The notes: generated by a model from the letters alone, not told the origin. A stretch of 64,000 nt of DNA from Argentina anserina (GCF_933775445.1 NC_065875.1:25295555-25359554), one strand, 5' to 3'; shown: positions 45,159-59,696, counted from the stretch's first letter. Program-made: numbers and translations.

Positions 45159-46509
45159 ATGGGAAACAGTTTGGGAAGCAAAAAGAAAGCAAAGGTTATG
45201 CAAATTAGTGGGGAGACATTGAAGTTGAAGACGCCTGTCCAAGCTGGTGAGGTAGTGAAGAACTACCCTGGTCACGTTTTGCTTAAATCCCAAGAGGTAA
45301 AGCATTTGGGGATCAGAGCAAAGCCTTTGGAGCCGCACCAACACCTTAAGGCCAAGGCAGTCTACTTCCTCGTGGAGTTGCCGAAGGTTAGTAGTACTAG
45401 TAGTGACAAGTTAAAAGAGAAAGTTCCGAGGAGAGTCCAGTCCGGAATAAACATGACTGCCAAGGACAGGCTTGAGAGTTTAATGCTGTCTCGGAGGTCG
45501 GTTTCCGACCTCTCCATCATGAAATCGGTACCCGAGAAATCGCAAGATGGGGCGGTGCGGTTGAGGATGAGGCTTCCCAAGGCTCAAGTGGAGATGCTGA
45601 TGCAGCAGAGCCGAGATGACGAAGAGGCAGCAGAGAAGATTATGAATCTTTGCATGGTTAATGCCAACATTGGTGGTGAGACCAATGAGAAGGATGATCA
45701 TGGAAGAGTTGTTAGACTAGGCTCCAAGAAGCGTGAGGTATGCTTTCTTCTAGTTTCAAAGGCATCGATCCTGTATTTGTGGCATGTTAAGTGGTTTCAG
45801 TGTTACACATTGTTGGTTCACTTTCGTAGTTTCGTCCTTTTCTTTGCTTAAATCATTGAGTAGATAAACAAGTTGGTAATCGATAACTAATTTGGTGGAC
45901 ATATGATAACTAATTAAGAACATGTATGATAGTCAATTCTTGGTTGTTCATCCCTCGATCTAGTCTAAATTAGGAGTTGAATTAGTTATAATGTTTTATA
46001 AAACAGTTTTAAATATGCAAGGAACAACTTCTTATCACATACATAACTAAGTTGGTGCTACTAAACTAAGTTGTCCCAAACTGTTCCTTAACTCCTTGAA
46101 CTAGGTCTAAGATCCTGTTCATACATATATTATGACACTTAACTAGCTAAATATGCCTTGTTAAACGAGGAACAAATTGCAATTAGGTATTAAAAATGTG
46201 AATATATGATAAGATCGAATCATCAGATAGTCAAACATTTCACCTGCTTTATCATCATCGTGGGCGTTGCAATATGAATATCTATGGTGCTTGGACTTTG
46301 CTACCCACCTTAGCTGGGTGGGATTTGAACCCAACTTTCATGTTCATTTTAGGGTAGTTACATTGAGCACTTATTAGTCAACACACTCTCCACACAACAT
46401 ATTTTGGTGCAGCATCATCTAACTCTTGTTTTGGATGCTTAACCTGCAGAAGCGAGTGAGCTTCCGACCGGTCGACGATGGAGAAATACAGCTAGCTGTA
46501 GCTGCTTAA
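45159..46509 (+). CDS. PADRE (DUF4228) domain protein
   Basis: Two exons (45159-45737, 46450-46509) give 212 aa. The MGNSLG start fits an N-myristoylation signal (Gly2, Ser at position 4). Then come KVMQISGETLKLKTPVQAGEV, PGHVLLKSQEVKHLGIRAKPLEPHQHL and KAVYFLVELPK, which are the conserved pattern of plant DUF4228. This family was renamed PADRE for pathogen and abiotic stress response and a disordered region. The middle and C-terminal half is Lys/Ser/Glu-rich and probably disordered, with a further conserved LRMRLPKAQVEMLM block and a terminal KRVSFRPVDDGEIQLAVAA. The short last exon is in phase and closes with TAA. Molecular function is not established; membrane attachment by myristate is inferred. 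Confidence 0.9.
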
Positions 46510-47298
46510 CAAGCAGTGGGCAGCCGGTAATGGAAATGTTTGTGGCAGTTGGCGGTCCAGAGTCGAAGGCTCTACTGTCCACACTCTTTCAGTCTGTCCA
46601 GTTTCCGATCTACCAATTGGTGCAATCAAGAGTTACCTAAACCTACTGATGTAGAATGAGTGATTGTATATCATATAGTGATGGTCATCTTTTCTGCTTT
46701 GACCATAGATCTGTCCCTGAACCCAAACATACAGCTTGAGGTTTACATAAAGTTGAAGTTTAAGATTAAAGATGCAAAATTTTAATTCTATTCCAATAAG
46801 TGCATCCAAGGCTTCCAGCATCGTATTCATTAAGCAAGGAACTATAAGGTAGTTGTGTACATGTGATTCAAAATGAAAACGTGCTTAGTACTCTTAACAA
46901 GCATTCCCAGATTGATACAGGAGCTAAAAACTAAAAAAGAGTAAAACATGACTAACTGAAAAGTGATATTTTACTGATGAGGAACATGGACCAGAAATCC
47001 ACCTATCAATGTTTTTTTTTCTTTACAGTGGTCTACTTTTACATCACCTTGGTAAGCCTACTTCAACCCAGCACTGGTAACTTGAACAAAATAACAGTTA
47101 CCAGCTCCAGACATTAACACTTCTAAATTGGGTTACTTCCTGCCCCATATACAAAACAGGGGGAAGAAAGAAAACCCACCCCTAACAAAACAAAAAATTA
47201 TCAGATGGAGGGATTTCCCTCCTCTCTGTTTATCAGCAACAATACCCCTATCCCTTATTGATGAACATTTAGTGGTCAAAAGAATGAAATGATGCAGT
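46510..47298. other. Convergent intergenic spacer
   Basis: Contains the 3' UTRs of the PADRE gene (+) and the FAB1 gene (-). No other gene recognised. Confidence 0.5.
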
Positions 47299-50200
47299 TT
47301 AGGAAGACCATTGATCAGGTACAGTGAGAAAATAGGTGGTCATTGCCTTCCGGAATCTTTTCTTGTATTGCTTAGGAGAAATGATTGTCGGGGAAGCATT
47401 CTTCGGACCGCCAAGTATTCCAGATGCCTTCACCCATGTCTCCAGATGCTTGTCCCAAGTATATTGTCTCATGAAATCAATGATGCCCAAAACCAGTTCC
47501 TTCCGCTCATCGTCTACCCCAACCAGCAGCGAGTAGTCCATCACATCAACAGACTGCACACGATGCATTTATTCTTAATGAGAGCTATTATATTCAACTA
47601 TTAATCTAGCTCAGACAGATGCAATTGTAGGCACATATGCTAAGAAATTATTAGCAATTATAGCTGAAAGCAGCACTTTTTCAATGGAAGTTTTGATCAC
47701 ATGAAATGATAATGTCCATCCCAAGCACAGAAGAAGCTGTGAAACCTTTGGAAATCATTTTAGAAATCTCAATGCATCCATGGTAGAAATTTGTGAGATG
47801 CAACAGAATGGAAAGGGGGTGAAAGCATACCGCTAGAAAGTTTGTATCGTTCCAAATTGATCTTTCCAGGCTTCTCTTCGCTTTGCTTCCAAGAAAAATG
47901 GGTTTTGTACGGAGTGATTCCAGCAAATTCATGTCCAACAATACTTTGTTTGCACCTGTAGTATCAGAATTGTAACGTGATCGAGCAGACCCCTTGAGAT
48001 CATATACCCTTGATATATTTCTTTTAAAGAATAGGTTCTCCATCACCATTAAATCCATTTTCGTTTCCTTCCCACCTTTCAGGTGTTTTACGGTGACCTG
48101 CCAACATACCAATGTTATAAATCAAAGTCATTACTCTTTAACATGCCTATACAACAACAACGAAACAAGAAACCAGGGAGGAAGTTCTAACCTGATATAT
48201 ACCAAGAATCTTTGCAAGACAAGTTGGGCTTCCAGAGCCAAGAGAATCTGTCAAATATTTAAAATACTCGGGTGCGAATTCCTGAAAGGATTCCAACTCT
48301 GTCTTTGTAACTTGCTTTACGATGAATCTATCATCCAATGATTTGGCAAAATATACATTGCTTTTCCCCCCTTGTGCACTCCATCTCTGGCAGCGGCTCA
48401 AGGATCGTACAAAATCCACTTCATTGGGGCAGCATATCTTCCTAAGGGAGTCAAAATGCTTTGCGAAATAACAAGTCACAGAAAACTTCACTTTGCCTCC
48501 AGCATTTGAGGACTCATCCTCAAACGAAATCCTTAAGTGTGGAGATTTCTTGGAATCAGCAAACAAGTTACTCATAGAGGATGAAGCGTCTTCAGATCCA
48601 TAATTCCCATAGTGGATATAATCCAAGTCCATAGAACCAAAAGATTGCCATGGTGAAAAGGTGGGAGCTGCTGAATCTTCTTTGAAGCTTTCATGAATGC
48701 TCCAAGCCCCCTCATGCTCATTCAGCTTATCACCTACCCAGTCCTCGTAATCCTTAGAACTAAGGGCATACGATATTATGCTTGTGGGCTCACTGTCATA
48801 AACACCAACAACTACACTATTGTTGGTTGTCTGAGAAAGCAGCAACCGGACTCCATCAGCTATTTGAGATGCAGAGGAGATAAATGAGGGTGTTGAACTT
48901 AGTATCACGTTTAACTTCTGAGATTCTGACGGCAATGCCTGAGAATAAGTCCGTGTTACACTAGCAAGAGGATCTCTCACCATACTCCTGTAATCTCCAG
49001 AAGCATGAAAAGATCGTAGTGTTGACATATGCAATGAAGAAGGTGGCAACCCTTTCCTAATCTTTTCTTGGAATCTTACAGCAGAATCAAAAGAGTGAAC
49101 TCTCATTGGTGCCACTAGATTTCTAAAAGGAGGATTATCATGTTGGCTCGTCAGCCTAAAAGCAGCAGGTTGGACTCCATCACCCTGTGATGCATGAAGT
49201 GGTTGAGCTTTCACCAGAAGTTGATCAGTTCCTGTCCACGCAGAATCTATTCTCTCAGAAAGAGTAGAGTTATGAGACGCCAAGCTTTCAACGGGTGTCT
49301 CATCTCCAACAATTTCCCTATCTGAATGCACGTCCTCCTCAGAACATTCGAAGATTGACGCACTAGATTCTATATCTGACGGCAAATCATTCCTAGGAGA
49401 CGCCAGAAATTTTGGAGATTCAGACACATTATTACCTTCATGGGTAAAATCAGGCCTGCCATCCTTACTTGGATCAGTACTCAAATCTTGCAGGTAGCCA
49501 GCAGATAAAACCCCATCTGAAGCCCTGGAAACTGGATTCTTCTGAATAAGTGAATTCAACGAATAAAGCTGGCGATCCCAAACATGAGAACCAATTAAAA
49601 GAGACCGTCTCAAGCGATTTAGCTCCAGAACGTCCATGACAGCCGTTTGGCCAGGTTCAGTAGTCTCCACAAAAGCAGGTTGCAGAAAACCCTATTAACA
49701 GACAAGGAAACTAGATTACAGAGACATTATTTCCAGAAGACATTAGAAAAGAACTAATAATAACAACAACACCAAACAACTACGAGGAGGATATGCACTC
49801 CAGGACACCTTTCTAACCTTCCTTCACTTAAGTTTCCCAGGAATTTACCCAATAACAGTCAGTCACAATATTAAAACCTACTGAGTTTTATACTTACAAT
49901 GTATTCATTCCTCTCCTTTTTAAGTTGATCTTTCAGCTCCACGATGTGGTTCTGTAATCCACCTGCACCTGACATTTCACATCCAAAAGATCTATTCTTT
50001 TCTTCCATGAAGTCAAGTACATCAGAAATCTCCGCATATAAGGTCTCCATCTTTCCCATGAGCTGAATGAAAAAATTTAAAAATGGTAATTAGAACTGAG
50101 ATATTGTAAAATTTCATAAAGTACAGAGCTGGTTAAATAGTAGGCACCAGTCCAGTAAAAAGTGGAATCAAGTTCTTTAGAGTACCTCTGTTGCCTCTTT

Positions 50201-53200
50201 TCTTATCCAATCTGGTTGAACTTGGCCATTGAATTCTAGCACCGAGGGCGGCAAATGGACAGAAAGAATATCAATGGGGGAATATCTAAAGAATGCCACC
50301 ATGCTCCCAAATCTGTTATTCAACAGTCGTTTCCTTTAATTTAATAGAATCACTTAATATAAGAAGAAATAGCAGCCAATTGAACTAGTACTTACCCATA
50401 GTAACGGAGACAGTCTCGTTGCAATGAATGGCCACAAGTAGCTACGCGATTAGCAGTGGCATGGTTTGAAAAGCTAAGTTCCAAGAACTTTCCAAAAGAA
50501 AGTCCCCAAGCAGCATCTGACATGACCACTCTACGTGTTGCTGGTGGAACTCCATCTATATGGGCACACCTCAGACAACGGTGCCACATCCAAATTTTAC
50601 CATCTCTTTCCCCAGGGAGCTTTATTGAAGGAAGGCGTCTCACATTGATGGTAAGGTTTCCTTGTTGGTGGGTGTAACATAGGACATGGGCCTCTGCTAG
50701 CTCTTTACAAGATCGACAGAAAGATGTCTGCAAGTCATAAACCACATAAACTATATAATTTCACTCTATAACTTTGAATATAATAAGGAACGGGAAGTAG
50801 TGAAATAAAACAACAAAGAATTACCCGATCAAATAGGTCATCACGTAAATATCTGCCAAGTGGCTTATCAAAGCAGCCATAGAACTTTATTCGCAGAAGT
50901 CGGGAGCGTTCACAAACAGTTCCTTTCAGTACACAATGGCTTGAAAAGGATACCAATATGCTCTGATGAGTGTCAGCAGTAGAAAAGTACTCACTGGAAG
51001 GCTCATTCTGATCAATCCTCTCAGAGGTCGTCAATTCATGAATATCCTCATGTTGACTCTCCACATGAGGCAACGTTTCTTGCAACTCCAGTTGGTAAAT
51101 ACTTCTTGTTTCAGCAGACTGTGCAATCAGTGCCTTTATATCCTTGTAAGAAGTGTCTGCAAACATATGTGATGATAAATCATCACTATATGGATCAGAA
51201 AATGAATTGCCCACTTCAAAGTCCACAGAACCATTAGTTAAAGAAAGACTAAGGTCAGGAACAAGAAACCCAGACGAAGATTCTGATCTTTCAAATTCTG
51301 GGATCAAGCCTAAAATATCATCATCTTGCATGGAAGCCTCAGCTACAGCTTTGGAATTGCTCGAAGTAAGCGAATTAGCTGAAATTGAATGTCTAGGAGT
51401 CATCTTGGGCAGAGTAGCACCCTCATCAACAAGGAATGATGTTTCTAGGGATAAGTGATAAGCTGCAAACACTGCATACTGAACGACATGTTTGATCTTC
51501 TTCAGTTGTTCAACACATGCACCTTTCAGCAGGACCTAGAACAGAAAGTAAATTGATAAGAACAAACCAAGTCCAATATCCTTGCACTATATCAGGCTAG
51601 CAGATTATGAGTAAATTATAATAAACCACCTGAAGATGTTCATATCGTTATTAGAATAATCATTACCGTGCAAGAAAGACGCCTTGGGCACCCTTCAAAA
51701 AACATCAAGGTTTTCATTGGCTTCTTGTTGAACTGATTAGCTGGCTCATGCTGTTCAGAAATCTTTTCCAACCGGAACAATTCACAATGTCCCAAGCGGG
51801 CTTTAGGGATGTCATCAATGGATGGAGTAATAAGGGCGCCAGTGCACCGAGCTATGCGCTCTAGTACTGGCCTTTTAACATTCAGAACTAATGATATTTC
51901 CTTTGCTAGCAAATGGTCTTGAGCATATGAAGATACACTTTTCTCTACCAGCAGAACATTCGGACGAAGGGCTTCTATCTTTGAAATAACCATCCTAAGA
52001 TGATCATTTTCCTGTTCAAAAAAATTTCATTTAGAACTTTAATTTTTTATGACGCATCATCAGTTCATAAAGATAGGCATCGTTCAGATGAATAAGAAGA
52101 AAATCCCAAGAAAAGAAACAAAACCTGATGCAGTAATGTGTTAAAAGAGGCCAACTGGTTTGGAACTTTCTGATATTCAAGTGCTCCCCCTAAGATAAGT
52201 AATCTAGGATTTTTGTACTGTGAGGTCATGCGCTTGTGCTTTATGTTCTTGGTACAAACTACTCCTTTTACGAGGGTGCTGCATCATACAAAACGATCAG
52301 CTAAAGATCTAAAATGATCTTGCCTTACAAAAATCTACTACTTGTCAGGGACATTATACCTGTCACTTGGACTTCCTGATGGAATACATTTAACTTTCAC
52401 ATAATCACCAGGATCCATACTACCTCCACGGCTAGTATCCGGTTTAACAAAATTTGCAGCTTGCCATGCAATTGTAGTTACTATGTCAAGCCAGTCTTCA
52501 TCTCCATCCTCTTTGCTCATAAAACCCTCACCTTGTAAGAGTTGAGATACAAGTGCTCTAAAATGCCCCTGTACCACAGCTCGAAGAGGTTCCTTGTGGC
52601 CCTCATTCTGTTTGTCCTTTGCAGGAAACATGCTGGAAAGGCTACTACTGGAAGAAAACATTGCACCTGAATCTCCGATATCATCATCTTCATCATCATA
52701 GGAAAAAAAGTTAATCTCTGCCTCATCATTCTCATCATCTGGTGGAGGGGGATACCAAATGAGACCATTGTTTTCAAAATCCAATGGCTTTTCATGTTGG
52801 TTGTGGAAAGCTGACATATCATCAGAGCACTCATCAGTAATATCTGGATCCTCAGTTCGTCTCACAGGCCTTTTTAAAACAGCCGTAGTCTGTTGAACCA
52901 AGGGGCCATCATTCTGAGTCACTGGGATTCTCTCCTGCCTCTGCTGTACTGAATGCCCTCTTTTAGAAGTATAATAAATTCTAGATGAGCAATCAAACTG
53001 ATTTGATTCCAGAGACCTCACACTGTAACACTCACACCTACCGCTAACACTATATATATCCAAATTGTCATCACAATATTCACTTAAAGGGCTGCACAAG
53101 TTCTTTGCTGATTCTTCTGCCTCTTCTTCATCACTCCTGCAAAGTAATCATAGAATCAATAAGGCAACAGGTTTTGGCTACAGTTCAAAAGGATGTACCA

Positions 53201-53797
53201 GAATTTAAAAACTACAGCTACAAAGAATTAAACATACCTACTATGAGAGCGACGAACAGCCACTGGAGACGGGTACGAACTGAGCGCAGTCATACTCTTG
53301 GCAGCACGGGGTGAGCAGCCATCATCCTGGGCTTTTTCAAGATACTTTGAAAGATGATCAGTCCCGGTGGACTCATCATCCCCACAACACTTGATCGTTT
53401 CATTGCTAAAACATGGGGATGGCGGCTCAGGGCTATCTCGGGGAGAAACAGAAGGATGCACTTTCTCACTACACTTTCTCCCACCTTCCCTCCTCAATCT
53501 AACCAAAGAACAATACTTACAGAACTTAAGATCATCCTCTCCCACCCCATCACCGCTCTTCAAACCATCCCACTCACCGCCCTGAACACACTTGCCACAA
53601 ATCCACCGCCCGCAGCTCTGGCAGTGATACCTATTCTCAATACAACTAGTGTCTGTACGGCACTCACAACACATCTTGCCACCGTTCCCCGGCATATCCA
53701 GCTCACTAGGCAAGGACCTCAACCCAGTTGTTCCCCTAGTAATCCAGGACCTAACGTTGTCTACTAGATCTACCAGGGAACGATCAGGTATTCCCAT
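47299..53797 (-). CDS. FAB1C: 1-phosphatidylinositol-3-phosphate 5-kinase, FAB1C-type
   Basis: Eleven exons on the minus strand (53797-53238, 53136-52360, 52278-52125, 52011-51667, 51535-50825, 50727-50396, 50312-50186, 50062-49898, 49691-48192, 48097-47831, 47553-47299) join to about 1730 aa with all phases closing. The start [20 protein letters not shown] resembles the FAB1C/D branch. Residues 43-95 keep paired Cys (CCEC, CQSCG, CGKC, CKYC) but lack the basic RRHHCR motif of a PI3P-binding FYVE finger. A Cpn60/TCP1-like region begins about residue 480 ([20 protein letters not shown]). The C-terminal kinase shows [23 protein letters not shown] and [13 protein letters not shown], with [13 protein letters not shown] as the lipid-specificity segment. 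It should phosphorylate PI3P to PI(3,5)P2 on endosomal or vacuolar membranes. How it reaches membranes without a working FYVE is open. Confidence 0.92.
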
Positions 53798-55474
53798 AGA
53801 TAAATATTCCCATAGAATTGTGAAAATCCAACAAGAATATGAACCACCACCTCTGGATCTTCCTCCTTTTTCCAGCTTACCTCAAAATCTAAAACTCTCT
53901 TTATTCTTTTTTTATTCTTCTGTCCTAAAATTCTAGTATATCAGAACTAAAATCCCACAGTAAAATTGGTGGGATGTGTATGCACTTTTGATTATGATCT
54001 TTCTTTCTTTCTTTAGTTTTTTTTTCTTTCGAAAAATCTGGAATCACACACCAGCTAAAATCGAAGCCACAACAACTCAAACTCTATATACAGCCAATTT
54101 CAATCACCCATATCACACCACGTATAAGAAAATCACCTCAGAAAAACTGAGCTGAGCTGAGCAACAACCACTAACAACTCGAACAGAATCGAATAGCAGC
54201 GAAAATTCGAGAGTAAAGAAACCCTAACCAATCCCGGAGTCTTCAAGAATGCAACCGGCGACCGACTGGAGCATATCACGGCGATCTGAGCGAGCCGCCG
54301 AGCACTACTTCCATGAACAGAGAACAAGGAGCAAAACGACGCCGTGTTGTGTGCTTTGATGAGCAAAGAAGAAGAAGAGTGTAGAAGAGAAAAAGGAACA
54401 AGAAGGAGGAGAAGAATTAAATGCTGAGAAGAATGAGAATCAAAAGCAAGAAAAGGAGGAGTACGGAGAAGGTTCCGGAATCAATATAAGCTCGCATCTC
54501 GAGGAACGCCAACGCATTCGCTTCTCTCACACTATTTCTTCTTCCAACTCTTCCGCCGCTCTCGCCGCCGCCAACCGCCACTGCTCCGCCGCAGATCATC
54601 GTCCGTCTTTTTTTCTTCTTCTTCAATCCATTTTCTTCTCTCTTTCTTTTCCGTTTCAAAATTTGTAGTTTTTCTCTTTCTTCTTCTCGGCACAACTGCT
54701 TATAACTTGAATCTATTGCTTTTCAAAAAAGCACTTTGTATCCTTTTCAATATAATATCTGCTGTTTCTTAATTTTTGCTCAATCGCGTTTTTGTGTTTT
54801 TTAAACTTGGTTTCAATCTGGCAATTAAGGCGGGTCCTTGGTCAGCGTGGGATGCTTAATTAGGGACTAAAAGTCGTGATTAATTAAATAATTAGATGAT
54901 GGAAAAATAAAATAAATAAGAGTTTTTCTTGTTGTTAACAGCAAAGAAGGGTGTTGATTGGTCAGCATCGGGGTACAGATGGAGATGGGTTTTACGGTAA
55001 CGTTTTTTGGAAACTCAGTCAAGCATTTATATATTAATTATTTATGGATTTTGTTGGATTATTAGAGGCATGTCTTTTATTCTTGGAATTTGGGGGGGGG
55101 TTTAGTTTTCTATTTTTGGCGCGTGTATACCACGCTCCGGGGACAGCATCTAGAATAGTCGTGGTGGGCAACTCATGGGCATGGGAATGGGGGAGGAGGT
55201 TTGGTGGGTCAGGTTTTCACGGGTTTTTCATGACCCGAGAACAATTCTTTGGTTTTGACCCGGAATATTGGATGTTCCAAAGTGTTGTCAATGGCTCGTG
55301 TTTGATGAGAAATTTTTATATATTATTATAGTACCACCTGGTAATGTTCAGTGGTCTTCCGTACCGGTTATATTTCGATATATAGATTTATTACACTAAA
55401 ATTCTTATTTAATATATTTTTATTATTTGTAAAATGAATTTTATGAATATTAATGATTTTGAATTAGAATTTCA
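53798..55474. other. 5' flank of the FAB1 gene
   Basis: The first 600-900 bp probably hold the FAB1 5' leader, perhaps with a leader intron, and promoter (pyrimidine-rich tracts about 54000-54030 and 54600-54680 on the + strand). Beyond that no coding signal is seen. Confidence 0.4.
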
Positions 55475-55560
55475 AGTTTAGAGTTTAAGGTTTAGGGTTT
55501 AGAGTGTAAGGTGTAAGGTTTTAGGGTTTAAGATATTAGATTGTAGGGTGTAGTATTTTA
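55475..55560. repeat. Degenerate telomere-like (TTTAGGG)n tract
   Basis: Contains TTTAAGG TTTAGGG TTTAGAG TGTAAGG TGTAAGG TTTTAGGG TTTAAGA and further variants in 7-8 base register. This is a decayed interstitial version of the plant telomere repeat, about 85 bp long. Confidence 0.65.
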
Positions 55561-58500
55561 GAAAGAAACCCAAAATAATTTTTGACAAAATAACTTAAAT
55601 ATAATTTTTTTAATTAAATCTTGAAATTATGATTAAAAGAATAGATCACTAGCCATTGACACGTGATGCTACGGTAGGACTGAAAAATTTCTCGTGTTTG
55701 ATAATGGAATGCTGAAAGTCAACTAGTATAGGCTCTTCTTAATTCTTACCACTTAGGTAAAAGATATCTTGATCTAGTAAGAATAATATTTTCGTTCGCA
55801 ATTACCATGCGTCACGTTTTGTACCGTGTTCTATTTTAATTTACTCAATTAGGACATTATGATTCTTTATTCATACTTCTATGTTCATTTGATCGAACTA
55901 ATGGTGGTCAGATTCCTTATAGTGATTGAACATTCTTTATTAAAGATGGTTCTTACACCAACCGCGACATCAATTGTGTACGTAATTTGCTCGCGATGTA
56001 TTGATACATAAACGTACTTATAAACGTTTTATCAAAAAGCGTGCCTTTGAGGGTGAAAACTAATTGGGATTAGGGGATCCAAAGTTTAGGACAAAACCTA
56101 AAATGCCTGACCTGGAATGTTATGAAACAGATGAGCAGGGGATGTGCCATATTTGCCAATTGGCATGTCCCCCTTGGCAAAAAAAAAAACTAAAGCAAGC
56201 TCGGAGGATTTGGTCAGCGTTGAGATTTGGTGGGAAGCCAACATCGATCTGCAAATAAAGCCTTTCGTGCTTTGCCCTTCTCAAATTCTCTACCGAAAGC
56301 AAAGGGGATGGCTTTCTTTTTTTCTTTTTTTCCTCTTGGCATTTTTCTCTTGGCTACGTAGCTTTGCTTCATGGTTTTATTTCTCCACATGCCATCACCA
56401 CCCTTTATAATTTTCTTCATCAAAGCCAAACAAACCTCCATCACCACCCAAAAAGCTATATAAACAGTCACCAAAGATAAGCATATAGGCTGAGCCGCCC
56501 CTACAAAATTGTCTTCGATCATCGTCTTCATCATCATACCTGACTCATCTCCATGTGAATAATAACATAGATATGATACTAATCCCCCTTTTTGTAAACT
56601 ATGCTTTGTCAAATCAGGAATACAGATTAAGACCTACACACACAAGAAAAATACATAGCGTTTTCTCTGCCTAACTTAGAAAGGCAGAAGCCTCATGAAA
56701 ACCCCCACCCCATCTCTCTAGTTTACTATATAAATCAGTACAGTCAATAAGGTAGAATGGAGGACATTGAATATATTTTAGGGCATCCACTAAACCCAAT
56801 TTGACCAAGTTTGGCGTGCATATAATTTCCACGCAATGCAAGGTACCTTAAACTTAATCTAGGCGTGATGTTAACATGTCATCACCCACCTTAGTAGCAA
56901 CAAAATTAGACCCTAAGCAAAAAAATTAATCACCACTACTAAGCTAGGGTTGCAAGAAGGATGCATCTACTAAAGTATGGTATCATTTTGACATTATCCT
57001 TCAGAAGTCGAGTCTAGTTTTCAAGCTAGTGTAATTCATTCACTTGAAATTAATTAGAGGGTGTGTGTATTATCGGATGAAATTGACTAGACATAAAAAT
57101 CTACTAGCTTTATAGAATCCTGTAGCTTCCTCTACCTTAATTTGTTATAATTAATTAGTGTGGTAAGGTAATTCAATATCAATGATACATACAGAGCTGA
57201 TGTCTCTGATACGATCATTTTCGAATGAAAAATTAATACAGTTAATTAATCGTGCTGAAAACATGCATTTCACTAATTAGAACGTCATGTCTAAGGAACA
57301 CCCTGAAGATTATCCTTACAATATATCAACTGCTTATAAATCGTTTGATTATGTTATTGTCGTATACAACATCGATCCTTAATTTTACTCATCAGGTAAA
57401 ATTTGCTTACTACCTGTCTGATGACTTAAAGGATTTTCCGATATGTATGAACTGAAGGATAAGGATTATGATTATGATTGTATTGAAACATACAATTGCA
57501 AGATGGTGATATGCATCGATGAGGATTAGTGTACTTGTTTTGGCTATCTGTCTCTCTATCGAAATATCGAATCATGTTGTTGGGTTAAGCTATGCATCGA
57601 TCATATATGCATTACTATAATCGTTGAACTTTGCTGCTTAATGACAAATAATTAATGTTGATATAGTTCTGAGTTTTGGACTGCTTAAATATTTGGATAT
57701 GAAGTTGATGTTTAGGCTTGGATTATTACACTGGCTATTTGGTAAACAATTATTTCCAAAGTTTACTCCAATGAGGTGCATCAGATAGTATATATTATTC
57801 CTTGGTTAATTATATAATTTTGGTAATGGAGAACCATGATTGAGAATTTGAGAGAAAGAGACTCAGACCAAACCTTTCTTTTGGTGTATTCTTCTCCCTT
57901 TATCAGAACAGGTCTGAGTTTCATTTCAATGTGATGTGCATATTTCTGTAGCTAGTCGTAGTCTTGATTTCCCAATACAGACTTGCAGATAGGAAGAGTA
58001 GTATTCTGGGCAACTGCCACTCATTTTGGACACTATCAAATTGCTATATTCCACCTCAACCAATAAGAATAGAATTGCTGTTAGGTCAGATCTCAGTACA
58101 GAATTTAATTGTATGAAGCAAACTCATTAATCCACAGTTTACTGTAGGAGGTTGTACATAATAAATACTTGCCAAATCAGAATTAATACTTGTATCTATA
58201 TATATGAAACGAGGGCATGAATCTGTACTGCTCGTTTTTAATTGCAGCTGCAAGTTCCACACCTTGTAACTAATTAGATTGACAATCACATTACTCCCCC
58301 CACCATGCATGTTTGGGAAGGTAGTTGACTCCAACGTGTTTCCCATGGAGGATTTTTATTTTTTTTATTTTCTTATTCAGAGGCAGACATTGAGAATGAT
58401 ATAGGATTTAGAGGGCCTGAAGGGGTGGACAACCATATAAGTGAAACTGGGACAAGCAGACCTGAGATTTGTTCTTTCATCAAATCAATATTCTTTTACT

Positions 58501-59696
58501 GCAAATAAGTGAAGACTATGAAACAAATATAACCTTCATATTGTGATTGACTGTTAGGTTTACCATCAGGGGTGTTGCACCAAGAGGTAAGCCGTTTGCT
58601 TACTTTTCAGTTTTGACCACCCCGCTGTGCTAGTTGATGAAATTTCTCACTTCTGAAATTTATATCTACCAGCAAAATAGCATGTTAACGTGAATCAGAA
58701 CGAAGTTGAAACTGGAAATATGGTGTCGGCTGTGCAGAGCAGTAATGTTATTGGTGCTTGAAGAAGACAACAAGCATAGTGAATGATGAGAAGAGACAAG
58801 AGAATCTGGAACAGCAAAGATTTCAGATTGAATAGTGACCTTGCTTTTCTGTTACTGATGTGTTTGGGGGATTTAGGGAAACCAAAACCTGTTATATCAC
58901 CAGTAGAATAATAGCTGAATTTTAAAACATAGGGAGATGTCAGGCATAAACAGATGAAGAGATGATATATGAAGCACCAACTACATCAACACTGGGATGA
59001 TGTAATATGTGGCATGGTATAAATTCTGGGGATACAGCTTTATTTTTTTTTATACAAAAAGTTTTACTTTGCATATCCTCACATCAATTATTTCCTATTT
59101 AAATCAATAAAGCTGAATAATAGATGTGAAGGGCTGTGTTCATCTTATCATTTTTCAAAACTCCAAAACAGTCACTGCAGGATCTCAAATATTTTATTGC
59201 GGTTCTTCCAGTACAGAAGGCTTAGTTCATCTTACATGAGCACTAACCTGCCCGCAGAATTAAGAATGACCCTTTATGCATTTCGGTTTCATTTGTCAAG
59301 TTGTTAATTAGCCTGTAAAATAAAACCTTATCCTTAACAATACAAGATTAAACCTGATAAATAATACAAAATAAGACTTATAATAAACCAAATTGGAATA
59401 CTTTACTCTTTAATCCCGAAGAGTTGTTCAAAGGGCATGATGCTCGTCTAAGGTAAGCTGATAACAACATATTGGATGTTGAAATTGTAAATGTTGAATC
59501 TAATGGATTCAAATAGATTGACATATGGTCGGTTTTTGCCTAACCTACAAGACCTTTTCAGAACATGAACTGTAAACACATTTGACTTGTATATTAGGTG
59601 TATAAGAGCAACTTCAAAATTATTAGGCATCACCTGGTAAGGTTTACCACAGCGAAGGACTAGACAATAGAGCGACTGTATATGAAAGTAAAATGT
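55561..59696. other. 4 kb gene-free stretch
   Basis: AT-rich sequence with short open frames on both strands only, and no recognised domain, RNA gene or transposon end. I scanned by eye for common plant microRNA cores and saw none. A long noncoding RNA cannot be excluded. Confidence 0.5.

Noticed and set aside
46300..46340. GGGTGGGATTTGAACCCAAC, resembling the T-arm of a tRNA on the minus strand
   Set aside because: I could not build acceptor, D and anticodon arms around it.
53354..53767. 137-codon + strand frame opposite FAB1 exon 1
   Set aside because: Antisense shadow of the first FAB1 exon, with low-complexity Thr/Pro composition.
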